NCBI GenBank assembly: GCA_045130235.1
Contig: JBGUPJ010000036.1
Span: 117,454 to 181,453 of the forward strand
Origin: UBA1756 sp045130235
Lineage (GTDB): Bacteria; Bacteroidota; Bacteroidia; Bacteroidales; WCHB1-69
Reading direction: 5' to 3'
Length of the DNA: 64,000 bases
Under the pieces are notes generated by a model. It was not told the origin of the DNA and searched no databases. It saw only the letters and a program-made list of their open reading frames with translations. Positions 53,417-61,734 of the stretch are shown piece by piece (within the stretch, counting starts at the first letter, position 1; each line of letters opens with the position of its first letter). The position numbers were made by a program, and so were the translations under genes.

Positions 53417-54322
53417 ATGACCAATCAACGCAAAAACATCTTCCAGATCCCGACAACGGATTTTTCCTTCAAGAAAATTTTCGGAACCGAGCAGAACAAG
53501 CGGTTCCTCATCAGCTTCCTCAACTGCTTCGTATCAAAATACACGGGCAAAATTGTAGATGTAACTTATTTACCCACAGAGCACTATGGTATAATTGACA
53601 CAGAGAAGAAAGCGGTTTTCGACCTGCTCTGCAAAGATGAGGAGGGCCGGCAGTTCATCATTGAAATGCAGAAGGCGCCGCAACCGGATTATGCCGAACG
53701 GAGCATCTTCTACCTCAGTCGCGCCATCAGCGCCAGCTTGGAAAGGGGGCAGCTAAACTACCAAATTCTTCCGACTTACTCGGTCAACATCCTCGATTTC
53801 GACCTGCAGGAATACCGAAAAAAAGACCAGTTTTTCCACGCTGTTTTTTTGAAGGACCAAAACAATGAAATTTTGACGCAGAAGGTGGCGATTTTTTTCA
53901 TAAAATTGTGTAATTTTGCCGCCAGTCAGACAGACCTGACGGAAGAGATGCTGAATTGGCTGAATGTTCTGAAGAACATGCCCGATATGGACGAGAGCGA
54001 TTATGACAAGCAGCCTGCTTTCTTTCAAGATCTGCTGGATGAATGTAGAATCTCAAAACTGACAGCTATGGAAAAAGACAATTATCAAAAGAGTGTTTTG
54101 GAATATGAGGATGTGAAGCGTGCCGTGGCATACGCCAAGGAGACGGCTGCTAAGGATGCGTACGAGGAGGGGTTGAATGTCGGGATGGAAAAGGGCCGAG
54201 AAGAAGCCAAACTTTTTACGGCTAAGAAATTCCTCGCTTTAGGGGTGCCCGTTGCCACCGTGGCACAAGCTACCGGATTTAGTATAGAAGAGATAGAGCG
54301 ACTGCGAGATGAGATACAGTGA
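53417..54322 (+). CDS. Rpn family recombination-promoting nuclease/putative transposase
   Basis: A 301-residue cytoplasmic protein of the PD-(D/E)XK Rpn family. The catalytic residues are Asp69 (VFDLLCKD) and Glu83-x-Gln85 (IIEMQ). N-terminal DFSFKKIFG and the ERSIFYLSRAIS region are typical. The C terminus is a coiled stretch (EEGLNVGMEKGREEAKLF) and a small helical GVPVATVAQATGFSIEEI domain. Rpn proteins promote RecA-independent recombination and have been linked to phage defence in E. coli. A second copy begins at the right edge. It has its own promoter, and lies between secreted-protein genes on the same strand. Confidence 0.92.
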   Translation: MTNQRKNIFQIPTTDFSFKKIFGTEQNKRFLISFLNCFVSKYTGKIVDVTYLPTEHYGIIDTEKKAVFDLLCKDEEGRQFIIEMQKAPQPDYAERSIFYLSRAISASLERGQLNYQILPTYSVNILDFDLQEYRKKDQFFHAVFLKDQNNEILTQKVAIFFIKLCNFAASQTDLTEEMLNWLNVLKNMPDMDESDYDKQPAFFQDLLDECRISKLTAMEKDNYQKSVLEYEDVKRAVAYAKETAAKDAYEEGLNVGMEKGREEAKLFTAKKFLALGVPVATVAQATGFSIEEIERLRDEIQ

Positions 54323-54656
54323 TGATAATATTCACGCTTCACTCTACTGATTACACCTATCTATTATAGAAAGCTTCTTCTCCGATTTCTTCCAAAAATC
54401 AAAGAAATTCCTTTAAGCCAACATGAAATTTCGTGTATAAATCCCGTTTTTTTAGAAATTTATTTTTATAAATTACTGAATATCAATATTTTACCCCCCC
54501 CCCATTTTTAATAAAAATTTACGTCAACCCCTTGGAAATCAAAAAATAATATGTAAATTTGCCCCGTTGTATTTTCAGATTTTGTTGATGGGACTTGCAG
54601 AGTCTGAAGGAGTAGCGAGAAATAAAATAGAAGTCCCTTTATAAAATCCCACAACC
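54323..54656. other. 334-nt intergenic region before the FISUMP genes
   Basis: AT-rich, no ORF. It holds a run of ten C (54494-54503), a -7 box TAAATTTG (54554-54561) and a leader inverted repeat GGGACTT (54590-54596)/AAGTCCC (54631-54637) just before the start of the 54657 gene. Nothing else recognised. Confidence 0.7.
54554..54561 (+). promoter_or_regulatory. -7 box of the FISUMP gene pair
   Basis: TAAATTTG fits TAnnTTTG; leader of about 95 nt with a hairpin that ends 20 nt before the ATG. Confidence 0.55.
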
Positions 54657-56834
54657 ATGAAAAAGCTCATACTATTTTCCCTCTTCCTATTCGGAAGCAT
54701 TGTCCTTTGGGGACAGAGCGTCACGCTGACGTTCACCGGTCAGGACCAGAACAACGCCTACGTGCAACTCGACCGCGTGGTGATCGCCAACCTCTCGCGG
54801 GGCTGGCAGGAGACCATCGCCTTCCCCGACACGGTATATACCCTCGCCATCGGTGTGGGGGTGGAGAATCATGTGGTGAAGGAGGAGACAAAGGTGATGC
54901 CCAACCCATTTGACGGAGCCACGCGGGTGAACCTCAGCTCGCCAGTCAACGAGCAGGCACGGCTCACCATTGTGGACCTACAGGGGCGCCTCTACGCGCA
55001 ATACCAAACGGAGCTGGCTGCCGGCGACAACTACTTCAACATCAGTCTTTCCACACCGCAAATGTATATCCTCACCGTGCAGACTCCGACCCGCCGGCAG
55101 AGTGTGAAAATGGTGAACACGGGACACGGCGGCTCCGACCGGATTATGTTCACGGGTAGCACCTACAACCCGCGCACGCTGCAACTGAAGGGCACCTCCA
55201 CGCACGATTTCCTGCCCGGCGACTACATGCGCTACATCGGCTATGCCACCATCGACAACATCACCCGCCAGAGTGCGGTGATTGCCCAGCCGCAGAGTTA
55301 TGACGAAGCCCTCACCTTGGAATTTTTCGCTGCCGATGCCATACCTTGTCCAGGTATGCCCACCGTTGCCGACCACGAAGGCAACATGTACCACACCGTG
55401 CAGATTGGCAGCCAGTGCTGGACACGGGAGAACATGCGGTGCGTAACTTCTCCCACCACAGGAACCTATCTGATTACTCCAGAGGAAACACCCTACACCT
55501 GTACCGGCAAGCAGGCACGCTGGCTGTTGAACGACTCGGCCACCTACGCGCCGCTGGGCTACGGGGTGCTCTACAACTGGAACGCGGCGGTGGACACTTT
55601 CAACACCGCCTATGGCGAGTTGCATGTGGACACCACCCGCATACACCCCGTATGGGCCATGTTCAAAGGCCACCGCAGAGGCATATGTCCCGAAGGATGG
55701 CATGTGCCCAGCTACAATGAATGGTATGAGTTGAAGAAATATGTATCGTCACAAAGTGAATACCTGTGTAGCAACCCTGACGACCCCAATAATTACCGTT
55801 TATATTTTGCCAAATCGTTAGCATCACAGACAGGCTGGCGCGACACCACCGCAACTTGCGACCCCGGCAACGACCTGGGAGCGAACAATGCCACGGGGTT
55901 TTCTGCTTTGCCTGCCGGCTGGTACTATACGTATTATGCCGATATGTTCAGTACGGCTGTCTTCTGGAGCAGTTCAAGGGCATCGTTATCGTCTCCTGTT
56001 GCGATGCAACTAAATAGTTCATGGGAAATTGGAAGAGTTCGTCCATGGTCCGACCCCGACAACTGCTTCTCGGTGCGCTGTCTGCGCGATTATGCTTTGG
56101 AAGAGGAAGAGCCCATGGAGGAAGAACACGGCACCCCATGCCCTGATATGCCTACCGTTGCCGACCACGAAGGCAACGTGTACCACACCGTGCAGATTGG
56201 CAGTCAGTGCTGGACAAAAGAGAATATGCGTTGCGAGACCTCCCCACGCACCGGCCAACGCTTCATCAACGATTCGTTTGCCTACATCAGTCATGGATAC
56301 TCTTATACAGAAGTCGGTGCCTACTGGCCCAACCACGATTCGGCCAGCAATGTCGGCAACGAGTTGGGTTTGCTCTATTCGTGGGCTGTGGCTTTGGACA
56401 CCATCGGTTCAGAAGGGGAGTGGTGCGCCGACACCAACGGACACTACAGGGGCATCTGTCCAGAAGGGTGGCATATTCCCAGCCGCTACGAATGGCTGGC
56501 CTTATACAACTATTTTGCCTCCCATCCGGAACTGACATGCAATGGAAACGGTGTGAGCAATGCCAAAGCACTGGCTGCACAGACAGGGTGGATGCGCATT
56601 AATGGGACATGCTCAGTAGGAAGCAATCCTTCCACCAACAATGCCACGGGATTTACCATTCGCCCCACTTCTTATGGCTCATACCAAGATATTTGTATAT
56701 TCAATTATGCTCATTTCCTAAGCAACGCTTACAACTTCTGTGCACAGCTGTGGACGACAGATACTGATCTGTATCTAGAAACCCTTCTTTATCCACCCGC
56801 CAGAAGTTCGGTGCGCTGTCTGCGTAATGAATAA
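54657..56834 (+). CDS. Secreted protein with N-terminal T9SS-CTD-like module and two FISUMP domains
   Basis: A 725-residue exported protein; signal peptide MKKLILFSLF...LWGQ. A short beta domain (21-75) precedes a T9SS-CTD-like module at 79-153 (VMPNPFDGATR, VDLQGRL, PQMYILTV, KMVN). Two Fibrobacter succinogenes major paralogous (FISUMP) domains follow, each opening with MPTVADHEGN-YHTVQIGSQCWT (about 234 and 496) and containing RGICPEGWH(V/I)P and a closing SVRCLR. FISUMP proteins are surface or secreted proteins of unknown role. No C-terminal sorting domain is present. Confidence 0.85.
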   Translation: MKKLILFSLFLFGSIVLWGQSVTLTFTGQDQNNAYVQLDRVVIANLSRGWQETIAFPDTVYTLAIGVGVENHVVKEETKVMPNPFDGATRVNLSSPVNEQARLTIVDLQGRLYAQYQTELAAGDNYFNISLSTPQMYILTVQTPTRRQSVKMVNTGHGGSDRIMFTGSTYNPRTLQLKGTSTHDFLPGDYMRYIGYATIDNITRQSAVIAQPQSYDEALTLEFFAADAIPCPGMPTVADHEGNMYHTVQIGSQCWTRENMRCVTSPTTGTYLITPEETPYTCTGKQARWLLNDSATYAPLGYGVLYNWNAAVDTFNTAYGELHVDTTRIHPVWAMFKGHRRGICPEGWHVPSYNEWYELKKYVSSQSEYLCSNPDDPNNYRLYFAKSLASQTGWRDTTATCDPGNDLGANNATGFSALPAGWYYTYYADMFSTAVFWSSSRASLSSPVAMQLNSSWEIGRVRPWSDPDNCFSVRCLRDYALEEEEPMEEEHGTPCPDMPTVADHEGNVYHTVQIGSQCWTKENMRCETSPRTGQRFINDSFAYISHGYSYTEVGAYWPNHDSASNVGNELGLLYSWAVALDTIGSEGEWCADTNGHYRGICPEGWHIPSRYEWLALYNYFASHPELTCNGNGVSNAKALAAQTGWMRINGTCSVGSNPSTNNATGFTIRPTSYGSYQDICIFNYAHFLSNAYNFCAQLWTTDTDLYLETLLYPPARSSVRCLRNE

Positions 56835-56875
56835 TATAATTTATTGTATATCAAATCTTTAATAATTATTATAAG

Positions 56876-57706
56876 ATGAAAAAGATAACATCAATACTAT
56901 TCAGCATGATGGCTGTGGTGATGTTGGTTAGTTGCGAGAAAGATCCCCAACCGGAACCAGAGCCCACCCCTGTTGACCCGGAAAATCCCGCTGTGCTGGT
57001 GATGATTCCCGATGCCGTCACCGACATTGAAGGCCACCACTATGATGCCGTACAGATTGGCAGTCAGGTGTGGATGGCGCAGAACCTGCGCGCCCACCGT
57101 TACGCCGACAGCACCGCCATACCTTACGTTGACAATACGAACGGATTAAATTTGCGGCTCTATTATCCCGATAACGATGTGAACAACGTGGAAGAATACG
57201 GTTACCTGTACAATTGGACAACAGCAGTGCGGGGAGTGTCTTCTGGCAGCGATGCTAATCCTTCGGGGGTACAGGGCGTATGTCCCGACGGCTGGCATCT
57301 GCCGAGCGATGCGGAATGGACACAGCTCACCGACTATCTCAGCCAGCACCACATAAACTGTGGCGATGACCCCACCGCCATCGCCAAGGCTTTGGCCTGC
57401 AGTACGGGATGGAAGGTTTCGTATGCGGAGTGTGCGGTAGGCAATACTCCTGAATACAACAACACCACCGGTTTTTCCGCCCGTCCTGCCGGCACCTACA
57501 CAGATGGCTGCGTTCACTTCGGTGAATATGCCCGCTTTTGGAGCTCTACGGATATTGAACACGGCGGGGACCTTACCACTATTTATGGTGATAATCCCGT
57601 TGTATGGCCAGCCTTCTATCGGGGGATTTACTATCACAGTGCCACAGTGGGAAGAGGCACAGCAGAGAAAGGTGAGGGTTGCTCGGTGCGGTGCGTGAGA
57701 GACTGA
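56876..57706 (+). CDS. FISUMP-domain lipoprotein
   Basis: A 276-residue protein with lipobox MLVSC (Cys about 20), a Pro/Glu linker (QPEPEPTPVDPENP) and one FISUMP domain: DIEGHHYDAVQIGSQVWMAQNLR, GVCPDGWHLPSDAEW, closing EGCSVRCVRD. It follows the two-domain FISUMP gene by 41 nt on the same strand. Surface anchoring by lipid instead of T9SS is inferred. Confidence 0.88.
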   Translation: MKKITSILFSMMAVVMLVSCEKDPQPEPEPTPVDPENPAVLVMIPDAVTDIEGHHYDAVQIGSQVWMAQNLRAHRYADSTAIPYVDNTNGLNLRLYYPDNDVNNVEEYGYLYNWTTAVRGVSSGSDANPSGVQGVCPDGWHLPSDAEWTQLTDYLSQHHINCGDDPTAIAKALACSTGWKVSYAECAVGNTPEYNNTTGFSARPAGTYTDGCVHFGEYARFWSSTDIEHGGDLTTIYGDNPVVWPAFYRGIYYHSATVGRGTAEKGEGCSVRCVRD

Positions 57707-57721
57707 TAAAAGTTTTCCAAC

Positions 57722-57753
57722 AAAAAAAAAGCATCCAAATGGATGCTTTTTTT
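57722..57753. terminator. Bidirectional terminator between FISUMP lipoprotein and rpsP
   Basis: GCATCCA (57731-57737) pairs with TGGATGC (57740-57746), flanked by nine A on the left and seven T on the right. Confidence 0.9.
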
Positions 57754-57772
57754 CACTATCGCAAAGTAAAAA

Positions 57773-58348
57773 TTATTCTGCTGGAGTTTCGGTAGCCTCA
57801 GCGGCGGGTTCTTCCGTCGTAGCGGCTTCGGCTTCTGCGGCGGCAGCCTCTTCGGCTTCCTTCTGTGCAGCAGCAGCGGCTTCGGCTTCAGCAGCACGCT
57901 TGGCAGCAACCTTGGCAGCAACAGCTTCCTTCACCTTGGTTTCAGCCTCAAGGCGTTTCTTCAGGGTGTTGCGCTCGTTGTCAGCCTCTTCGCGCTTGAT
58001 GTTGTTCATCTTGGATTCGTGCTCGTTCTTCCAAGCCTCGAAACGACGCTGTGCCTCGTTCTCGCTGAAAGCGCCCTTGGCGACACCGCCACGGAGATGC
58101 TTCATCAAATACACGCCTTCGTGTTTCAGAAGAGCACGTGCAGTATCGGAAGGAGCTGCGCCTACTTCAACCCAGTACAATGCCCGGTCAAAGTCGATTT
58201 TCACCTGTGCAGGATTGGTCAGCGGGTTGTAAGTGCCAAGTCTCTCAATATAACGACCGTCACGTGGTGCCCGACCATCTGCAACTACAATGTGGTAGAA
58301 GGGTTGGTTCTTCTTACCATGTCTCTGTAATCTGATTCTAGTTGCCAT
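57773..58348 (-). CDS. rpsP: 30S ribosomal protein S16 with long Ala/Glu tail
   Basis: A 191-residue protein. The first 80 residues are S16 (MATRIRLQRHGKKNQPFYHIVVADGR ... RLGTYNP ... RALYWVEVGAAPSDTARALL). The remaining 110 residues are helical, charged and then Ala/Glu-rich (AAAAAQKEAEEAAAAEAEA, ending ATETPAE). E. coli S16 is about 82 residues; long tails occur in Bacteroidota. It lies 36 nt after tRNA-Arg on the same strand, so both probably come from the promoter at 58477-58505. Confidence 0.97.
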   Translation of the reverse strand: MATRIRLQRHGKKNQPFYHIVVADGRAPRDGRYIERLGTYNPLTNPAQVKIDFDRALYWVEVGAAPSDTARALLKHEGVYLMKHLRGGVAKGAFSENEAQRRFEAWKNEHESKMNNIKREEADNERNTLKKRLEAETKVKEAVAAKVAAKRAAEAEAAAAAQKEAEEAAAAEAEAATTEEPAAEATETPAE

Positions 58349-58384
58349 TTCGTTATGTTTTGGTTTAAAATGAAAAAAAAGTTG

Positions 58385-58458
58385 TGACCCCGACAGGATT
58401 CAAACCTGTAACCTTTTGATCCGTAGTCAAATGCTCTATTCAGTTGAGCTACGGGGCC
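58385..58458 (-). tRNA. tRNA-Arg (anticodon ACG)
   Basis: Full cloverleaf on the minus strand: acceptor arms GGCCCCG/CGGGGTC (one G-U), D-arm GCTC/GAGC, anticodon stem TTTGA/TCAAA around loop CTACGGA (ACG), T-arm ACAGG/CCTGT with TTTGAAT. 74 nt; CCA is not encoded. Confidence 0.95.
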
Positions 58459-58476
58459 ATTTCCTTTTTGGAGCTG

Positions 58477-58505
58477 CAAAAGTACAACATTTTTTTATTC
58501 TGCAA
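58477..58505 (-). promoter_or_regulatory. Promoter of tRNA-Arg and rpsP
   Basis: Minus-strand TACTTTTG (-7 box, 58477-58484) with TTG (58503-58505) upstream at 18 nt. Confidence 0.65.
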
Positions 58506-58770
58506 CCATCCTCCCCAATATTTTTCAAATTATTTTTTCCATCCCCCATAATTATCGTTTAATATTATTACAAATTATTGTTTATCAGTATTTTATAAAA
58601 ATAAATAAAAGAAAGAAAAGAATGTCATGGAAGGAAGAAAGCCCATGGCACTTGTATTTTCAATAAAGAAAATGAAGATTTTTGAAGATGATTTTGGGAG
58701 AAAGAACCCTGTTTTTCCGCCACGGCAGAGGATTTCGATAAATTCGGTCTCATTCTGTATGGGTGTTGTC

Positions 58771-58855
58771 GTAGAGACACGATTAATCGCGTCTCTACAA
58801 TTATCGGTTTGAATCAGTGCTCCATTTTCAGTTTTCCATTTTCAGTTTTCCACTC
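58771..58855. repeat. Dispersed palindrome plus repeat tract, copy at the chromate transporter 3' end
   Basis: 58771-58798: arms GTAGAGAC/GTCTCTAC with a different inner stem CGATT/AATCG (13 of 14 pairs). The tract at about 58822-58852 repeats CCATTTTCAGTTTT and ends about 8 nt before the stop codon at 58859. Confidence 0.85.
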
Positions 58856-58858
58856 CCC

Positions 58859-59425
58859 TTACGCGTACAGGGCGAGTCCCACAATAGCGCTGAGCACGAG
58901 CAGCAGCACCGGACTCTGCTTGTAGCGGAAGGCCGCCACAAAAACGATGAGGAAAATGAGGATGCTGGCCGTAAGTTGGAAAGGCTTTGTGCCAAATGTG
59001 ATGGGCGTGATCAGCAGGATTGCCGCCGCCGCCACCAGTCCCACCACCGTAAGGCGAAGAATGGTGAAAACCTTTTCCACCAGCGGATGATGACGATATT
59101 TTTGCAAGAAATGCAACACCAGCACCATAAGGATTACGGGAACCAGCAGTACGGCAAAGGAGGCGATGACGGCCCCCAGCACACCCAGCCATGGGTCGAA
59201 GCCCGCATTCACCACAGCGGTATAGCCCGAATAGGTGGCCACATTGATGCCGACGGGACCGGGCGTAGCCTGGCTCACGGCCACAATATCGGTGAACTCG
59301 GCGGCGGTGAGCCAGCCCTGCCGCTCCACCACCTCGCTATAAATCAGCGAAATCATGGCGTAGCCGCCCCCGAACGTGAAGGCTCCGATTTGACAAAAGG
59401 TATAGAAAAGCTGCCAGAAGATCAT
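58859..59425 (-). CDS. Chromate transporter, short-chain subunit 2
   Basis: A 188-residue inner-membrane protein with the CHR-domain signature FTFGGGYAMI near the N terminus, QATPGPVGINVATYSG, and four to six hydrophobic segments. Short-chain CHR proteins come in pairs that act together as one ChrA-type anion exporter. The start MIFWQLFY gives a 4-nt ATGA overlap with subunit 1; a longer in-frame start would lie inside that gene. Substrate chromate is assumed from the family; the physiological anion may differ. Confidence 0.92.
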   Translation of the reverse strand: MIFWQLFYTFCQIGAFTFGGGYAMISLIYSEVVERQGWLTAAEFTDIVAVSQATPGPVGINVATYSGYTAVVNAGFDPWLGVLGAVIASFAVLLVPVILMVLVLHFLQKYRHHPLVEKVFTILRLTVVGLVAAAAILLITPITFGTKPFQLTASILIFLIVFVAAFRYKQSPVLLLVLSAIVGLALYA

Positions 59426-59973
59426 GCTTTCCCCTCCTTTCTGCGCACGATAGCGCCATAGAGGAAGCCGCCCACTGCAGCAGCGAGCACCACCAGCACG
59501 GGCGACACGCCCAGACAGGCGATGAGCAGAGCCGACAGCACGGGAATCCACGCGTTGCGCCAGCTAATACCGGCAGTTTTGGCCATCTTGAACACCGGCG
59601 CGGCGATGAGCGCCACCACGGCGGGGCGCACTCCCTTGAAGGCACTCTCCACCCAGTGGTTGTCGGAGAAGTGACGGAAGAAGACTGCCAAGAGCAGAAT
59701 CATCAGCACCGGCATGAAGATGTTGCCGCTGATGGCCGCCGCCGCACCCAGCACGCCGCGCCTTTTCATGCCGACGGCCGTGGCCATGTTGACGGCAAAC
59801 ACGCCCGGCATGGCCTGCGACAACGCCAGCGTGTCCAAAAACTCCTCCTGCGACAGCCAGCCACGACGGTTCACCAGCTCCTTCTCCATCAGCGGAATCA
59901 TGGCATAGCCGCCGCCGATTGTGAAGGTGCCGATTTTGAAAAATGACCAGAAAATCCTGACGAGTTCTCTCAC
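59422..59973 (-). CDS. Chromate transporter, short-chain subunit 1
   Basis: A 183-residue CHR-domain membrane protein: FTIGGGYAMIPLMEKELV, LSQAMPGVFAVNMATAVG and several hydrophobic segments. It overlaps subunit 2 by 4 nt (stop/start ATGA), so the pair is translationally coupled. The -7 box at 59994-60001 is 20 nt upstream. Confidence 0.92.
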   Translation of the reverse strand: MRELVRIFWSFFKIGTFTIGGGYAMIPLMEKELVNRRGWLSQEEFLDTLALSQAMPGVFAVNMATAVGMKRRGVLGAAAAISGNIFMPVLMILLLAVFFRHFSDNHWVESAFKGVRPAVVALIAAPVFKMAKTAGISWRNAWIPVLSALLIACLGVSPVLVVLAAAVGGFLYGAIVRRKEGKA

Positions 59974-59993
59974 TTCGCTTCCATTTGGGCCGG

Positions 59994-60001
59994 CAAAAGT
60001 A
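59994..60001 (-). promoter_or_regulatory. -7 box of the chromate transporter pair
   Basis: Minus-strand TACTTTTG fits TAnnTTTG. Confidence 0.6.
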
Positions 60002-60052
60002 CAATATTATTTACGATTTTTGAAATATCTTTTTTTTCTCTAAAAAATAATG

Positions 60053-60060
60053 TAAATTTG
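60053..60060 (+). promoter_or_regulatory. -7 box of the methylmalonyl-CoA decarboxylase operon
   Basis: TAAATTTG fits TAnnTTTG; leader of about 95 nt before the ATG at 60157. Confidence 0.6.
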
Positions 60061-60156
60061 CAGCCGATTTTAAAATTCGGAAACTGTTGTATTTTCAATG
60101 GTTTGCGGTTTTGAAAGATGTATTTTGAAATATATAAATCACTAAAATAGAAACCC

Positions 60157-61716
60157 ATGACAATGCAAGAAAAAATCAACGAGCTGTTGGAAAAAAGAGA
60201 AATAGCTCGTAATGCCGGCGGCGAGAAACGCATCGAGAAACAGCACGCCCAAGGCAAATACACTGCCCGTGAACGCATTCTCAAGTTCCTTGACGAGGGC
60301 AGTTTTGAGGAGTTCGACATGTTCGCCACCCACCGTTGCTACAACTTCGGCATGGAGAAGGACACTCCCCTCACCGACGGTGTCATCACTGGCTACGGCA
60401 CTGTAGATGGCCGTCTCGTGTTTGTGTACTCACAGGACTTCACCGTATCGGGAGGCTCCCTCTCGGAAACGGTGGCCAACAAAATCTGCAAGGTGCTCGA
60501 CCAGGCCATGAAGATGGGTGCACCGGTCATCGGTTTCAACGACTCGGGCGGCGCCCGTATCCAGGAGGGTGTGAACAGCCTCGCCGGCTACGCTGAGATT
60601 TTCCAGCGCAACATCCTCGCCAGCGGTGTCGTGCCGCAGATCTCCGCCATCTTCGGTCCCTGCGCCGGCGGTGCAGTTTATTCTCCCGCCCTCACCGACT
60701 TCATCATGATGACCAAGAACACCAGCTACATGTTCGTCACCGGTCCCAAGGTGGTGAAGACCGTCACCAACGAGGTGGTCAGCGTGGAGGACTTGGGTGG
60801 TGCATCGGTACATTCCACCAAGTCGGGTGTGGCCTCTTTTGCAGTAGAAAACGAGGACGACGGTATCGCCATGATCCGCCAGCTGCTCAGCTTCCTGCCC
60901 TCCAACAACATGGAGGAGGCTCCCCGCATGGAGTGCAACGACCCCATCAACCGTTTGGACGACGTGCTCAACCAGCTCATCCCTGAGAACCCGAACAAGC
61001 CTTACGATGTGAAGGCAGTCATCAGCAGCATCGTGGACAATGGCGAGTTCCTCGAGGTGCAGCCCAACTACGCCAAGAACATCGTGGTGGGTTTTGCCCG
61101 CTTCAACGGAATCTCTGTCGGCATCGTGGCCAACCAGCCCGGCTGGCTCGCCGGTGTGCTCGACATCAACGCCTCCCGCAAGGGTGCCCGCTTCGTGCGT
61201 TTCTGCGATGCCTTCAACATTCCGTTGGTGACGTTGGTGGACGTCCCCGGCTTCCTGCCCGGCACAGGTCAGGAGTACGGCGGTATCATCCTGCACGGCG
61301 CTAAACTGCTCTACGCTTACGGTGAAGCCACCGTACCGAAGGTTACCGTCATCCTCCGCAAGGACTATGGTGGCGCATACTGCGTGATGAGCTCCAAGCA
61401 CCTCCGCGGCGACATCAACTACGCATGGCCGACTGCCGAAATCGCTGTGATGGGCGGCAAGGGCGCTGTGGAAATCCTTTACAGCAAGGATGTGAAGAAC
61501 ATTGAAGACCCGTCGAAGAAGGCCGAGTACCTCAACGACAAAGAGGCCGAATATACCAAGGCATTCGCCAACCCGTATGTGGCCGCCAAATACGGCTACA
61601 TCGACGATGTGATTGAGCCGCGCAACACCCGTTTCCGCGTTATCCGCGCCCTCGAGTCACTGCGCACCAAACGTCTTCAGAACCCGGCCAAGAAACACGA
61701 CAATCTCCCGCTGTAA
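60157..61716 (+). CDS. mmdA: Acyl-CoA carboxyltransferase (methylmalonyl-CoA decarboxylase alpha/propionyl-CoA carboxylase beta type)
   Basis: A 519-residue cytoplasmic carboxyltransferase. The acyl-CoA binding segment GFNDSGGARIQEGVNSLAGYAEI, oxyanion-type FGPCAGGAVYSPALTDF, and C-terminal LVDVPGFLPGTGQEYGGIILHGAKLLYAY with VILRKDYGGAYCVMSSK are complete. In anaerobic Bacteroidota this subunit moves the carboxyl group of methylmalonyl-CoA to biotin in propionate formation. Followed by a gamma-like subunit (18-nt gap) and the biotin carrier. Start could be 60157 or the ATG two codons later. Confidence 0.93.
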   Translation: MTMQEKINELLEKREIARNAGGEKRIEKQHAQGKYTARERILKFLDEGSFEEFDMFATHRCYNFGMEKDTPLTDGVITGYGTVDGRLVFVYSQDFTVSGGSLSETVANKICKVLDQAMKMGAPVIGFNDSGGARIQEGVNSLAGYAEIFQRNILASGVVPQISAIFGPCAGGAVYSPALTDFIMMTKNTSYMFVTGPKVVKTVTNEVVSVEDLGGASVHSTKSGVASFAVENEDDGIAMIRQLLSFLPSNNMEEAPRMECNDPINRLDDVLNQLIPENPNKPYDVKAVISSIVDNGEFLEVQPNYAKNIVVGFARFNGISVGIVANQPGWLAGVLDINASRKGARFVRFCDAFNIPLVTLVDVPGFLPGTGQEYGGIILHGAKLLYAYGEATVPKVTVILRKDYGGAYCVMSSKHLRGDINYAWPTAEIAVMGGKGAVEILYSKDVKNIEDPSKKAEYLNDKEAEYTKAFANPYVAAKYGYIDDVIEPRNTRFRVIRALESLRTKRLQNPAKKHDNLPL

Positions 61717-61734
61717 CCTTAAATTTCAATCGAA

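Larger units (their letters stand above)
58459..58858. other. 400-nt intergenic region between tRNA-Arg and the chromate transporter
   Basis: Holds the tRNA-Arg/rpsP promoter at 58477-58505 and the dispersed palindrome with repeat tract at 58771-58855. The AT-rich middle has a 61-codon plus-strand ORF (58627-58812) that runs through the palindrome and resembles no family; I do not count it as a gene. Confidence 0.7.

Noticed and set aside
53417..54322. Rpn gene as a complete insertion sequence
   Set aside because: No terminal inverted repeats or target duplications found around it; Rpn proteins are usually stand-alone genes.
58627..58812. 61-codon ORF in the tRNA-chromate transporter spacer
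   Set aside because: Runs through the dispersed palindrome, has no recognisable motif and no promoter.
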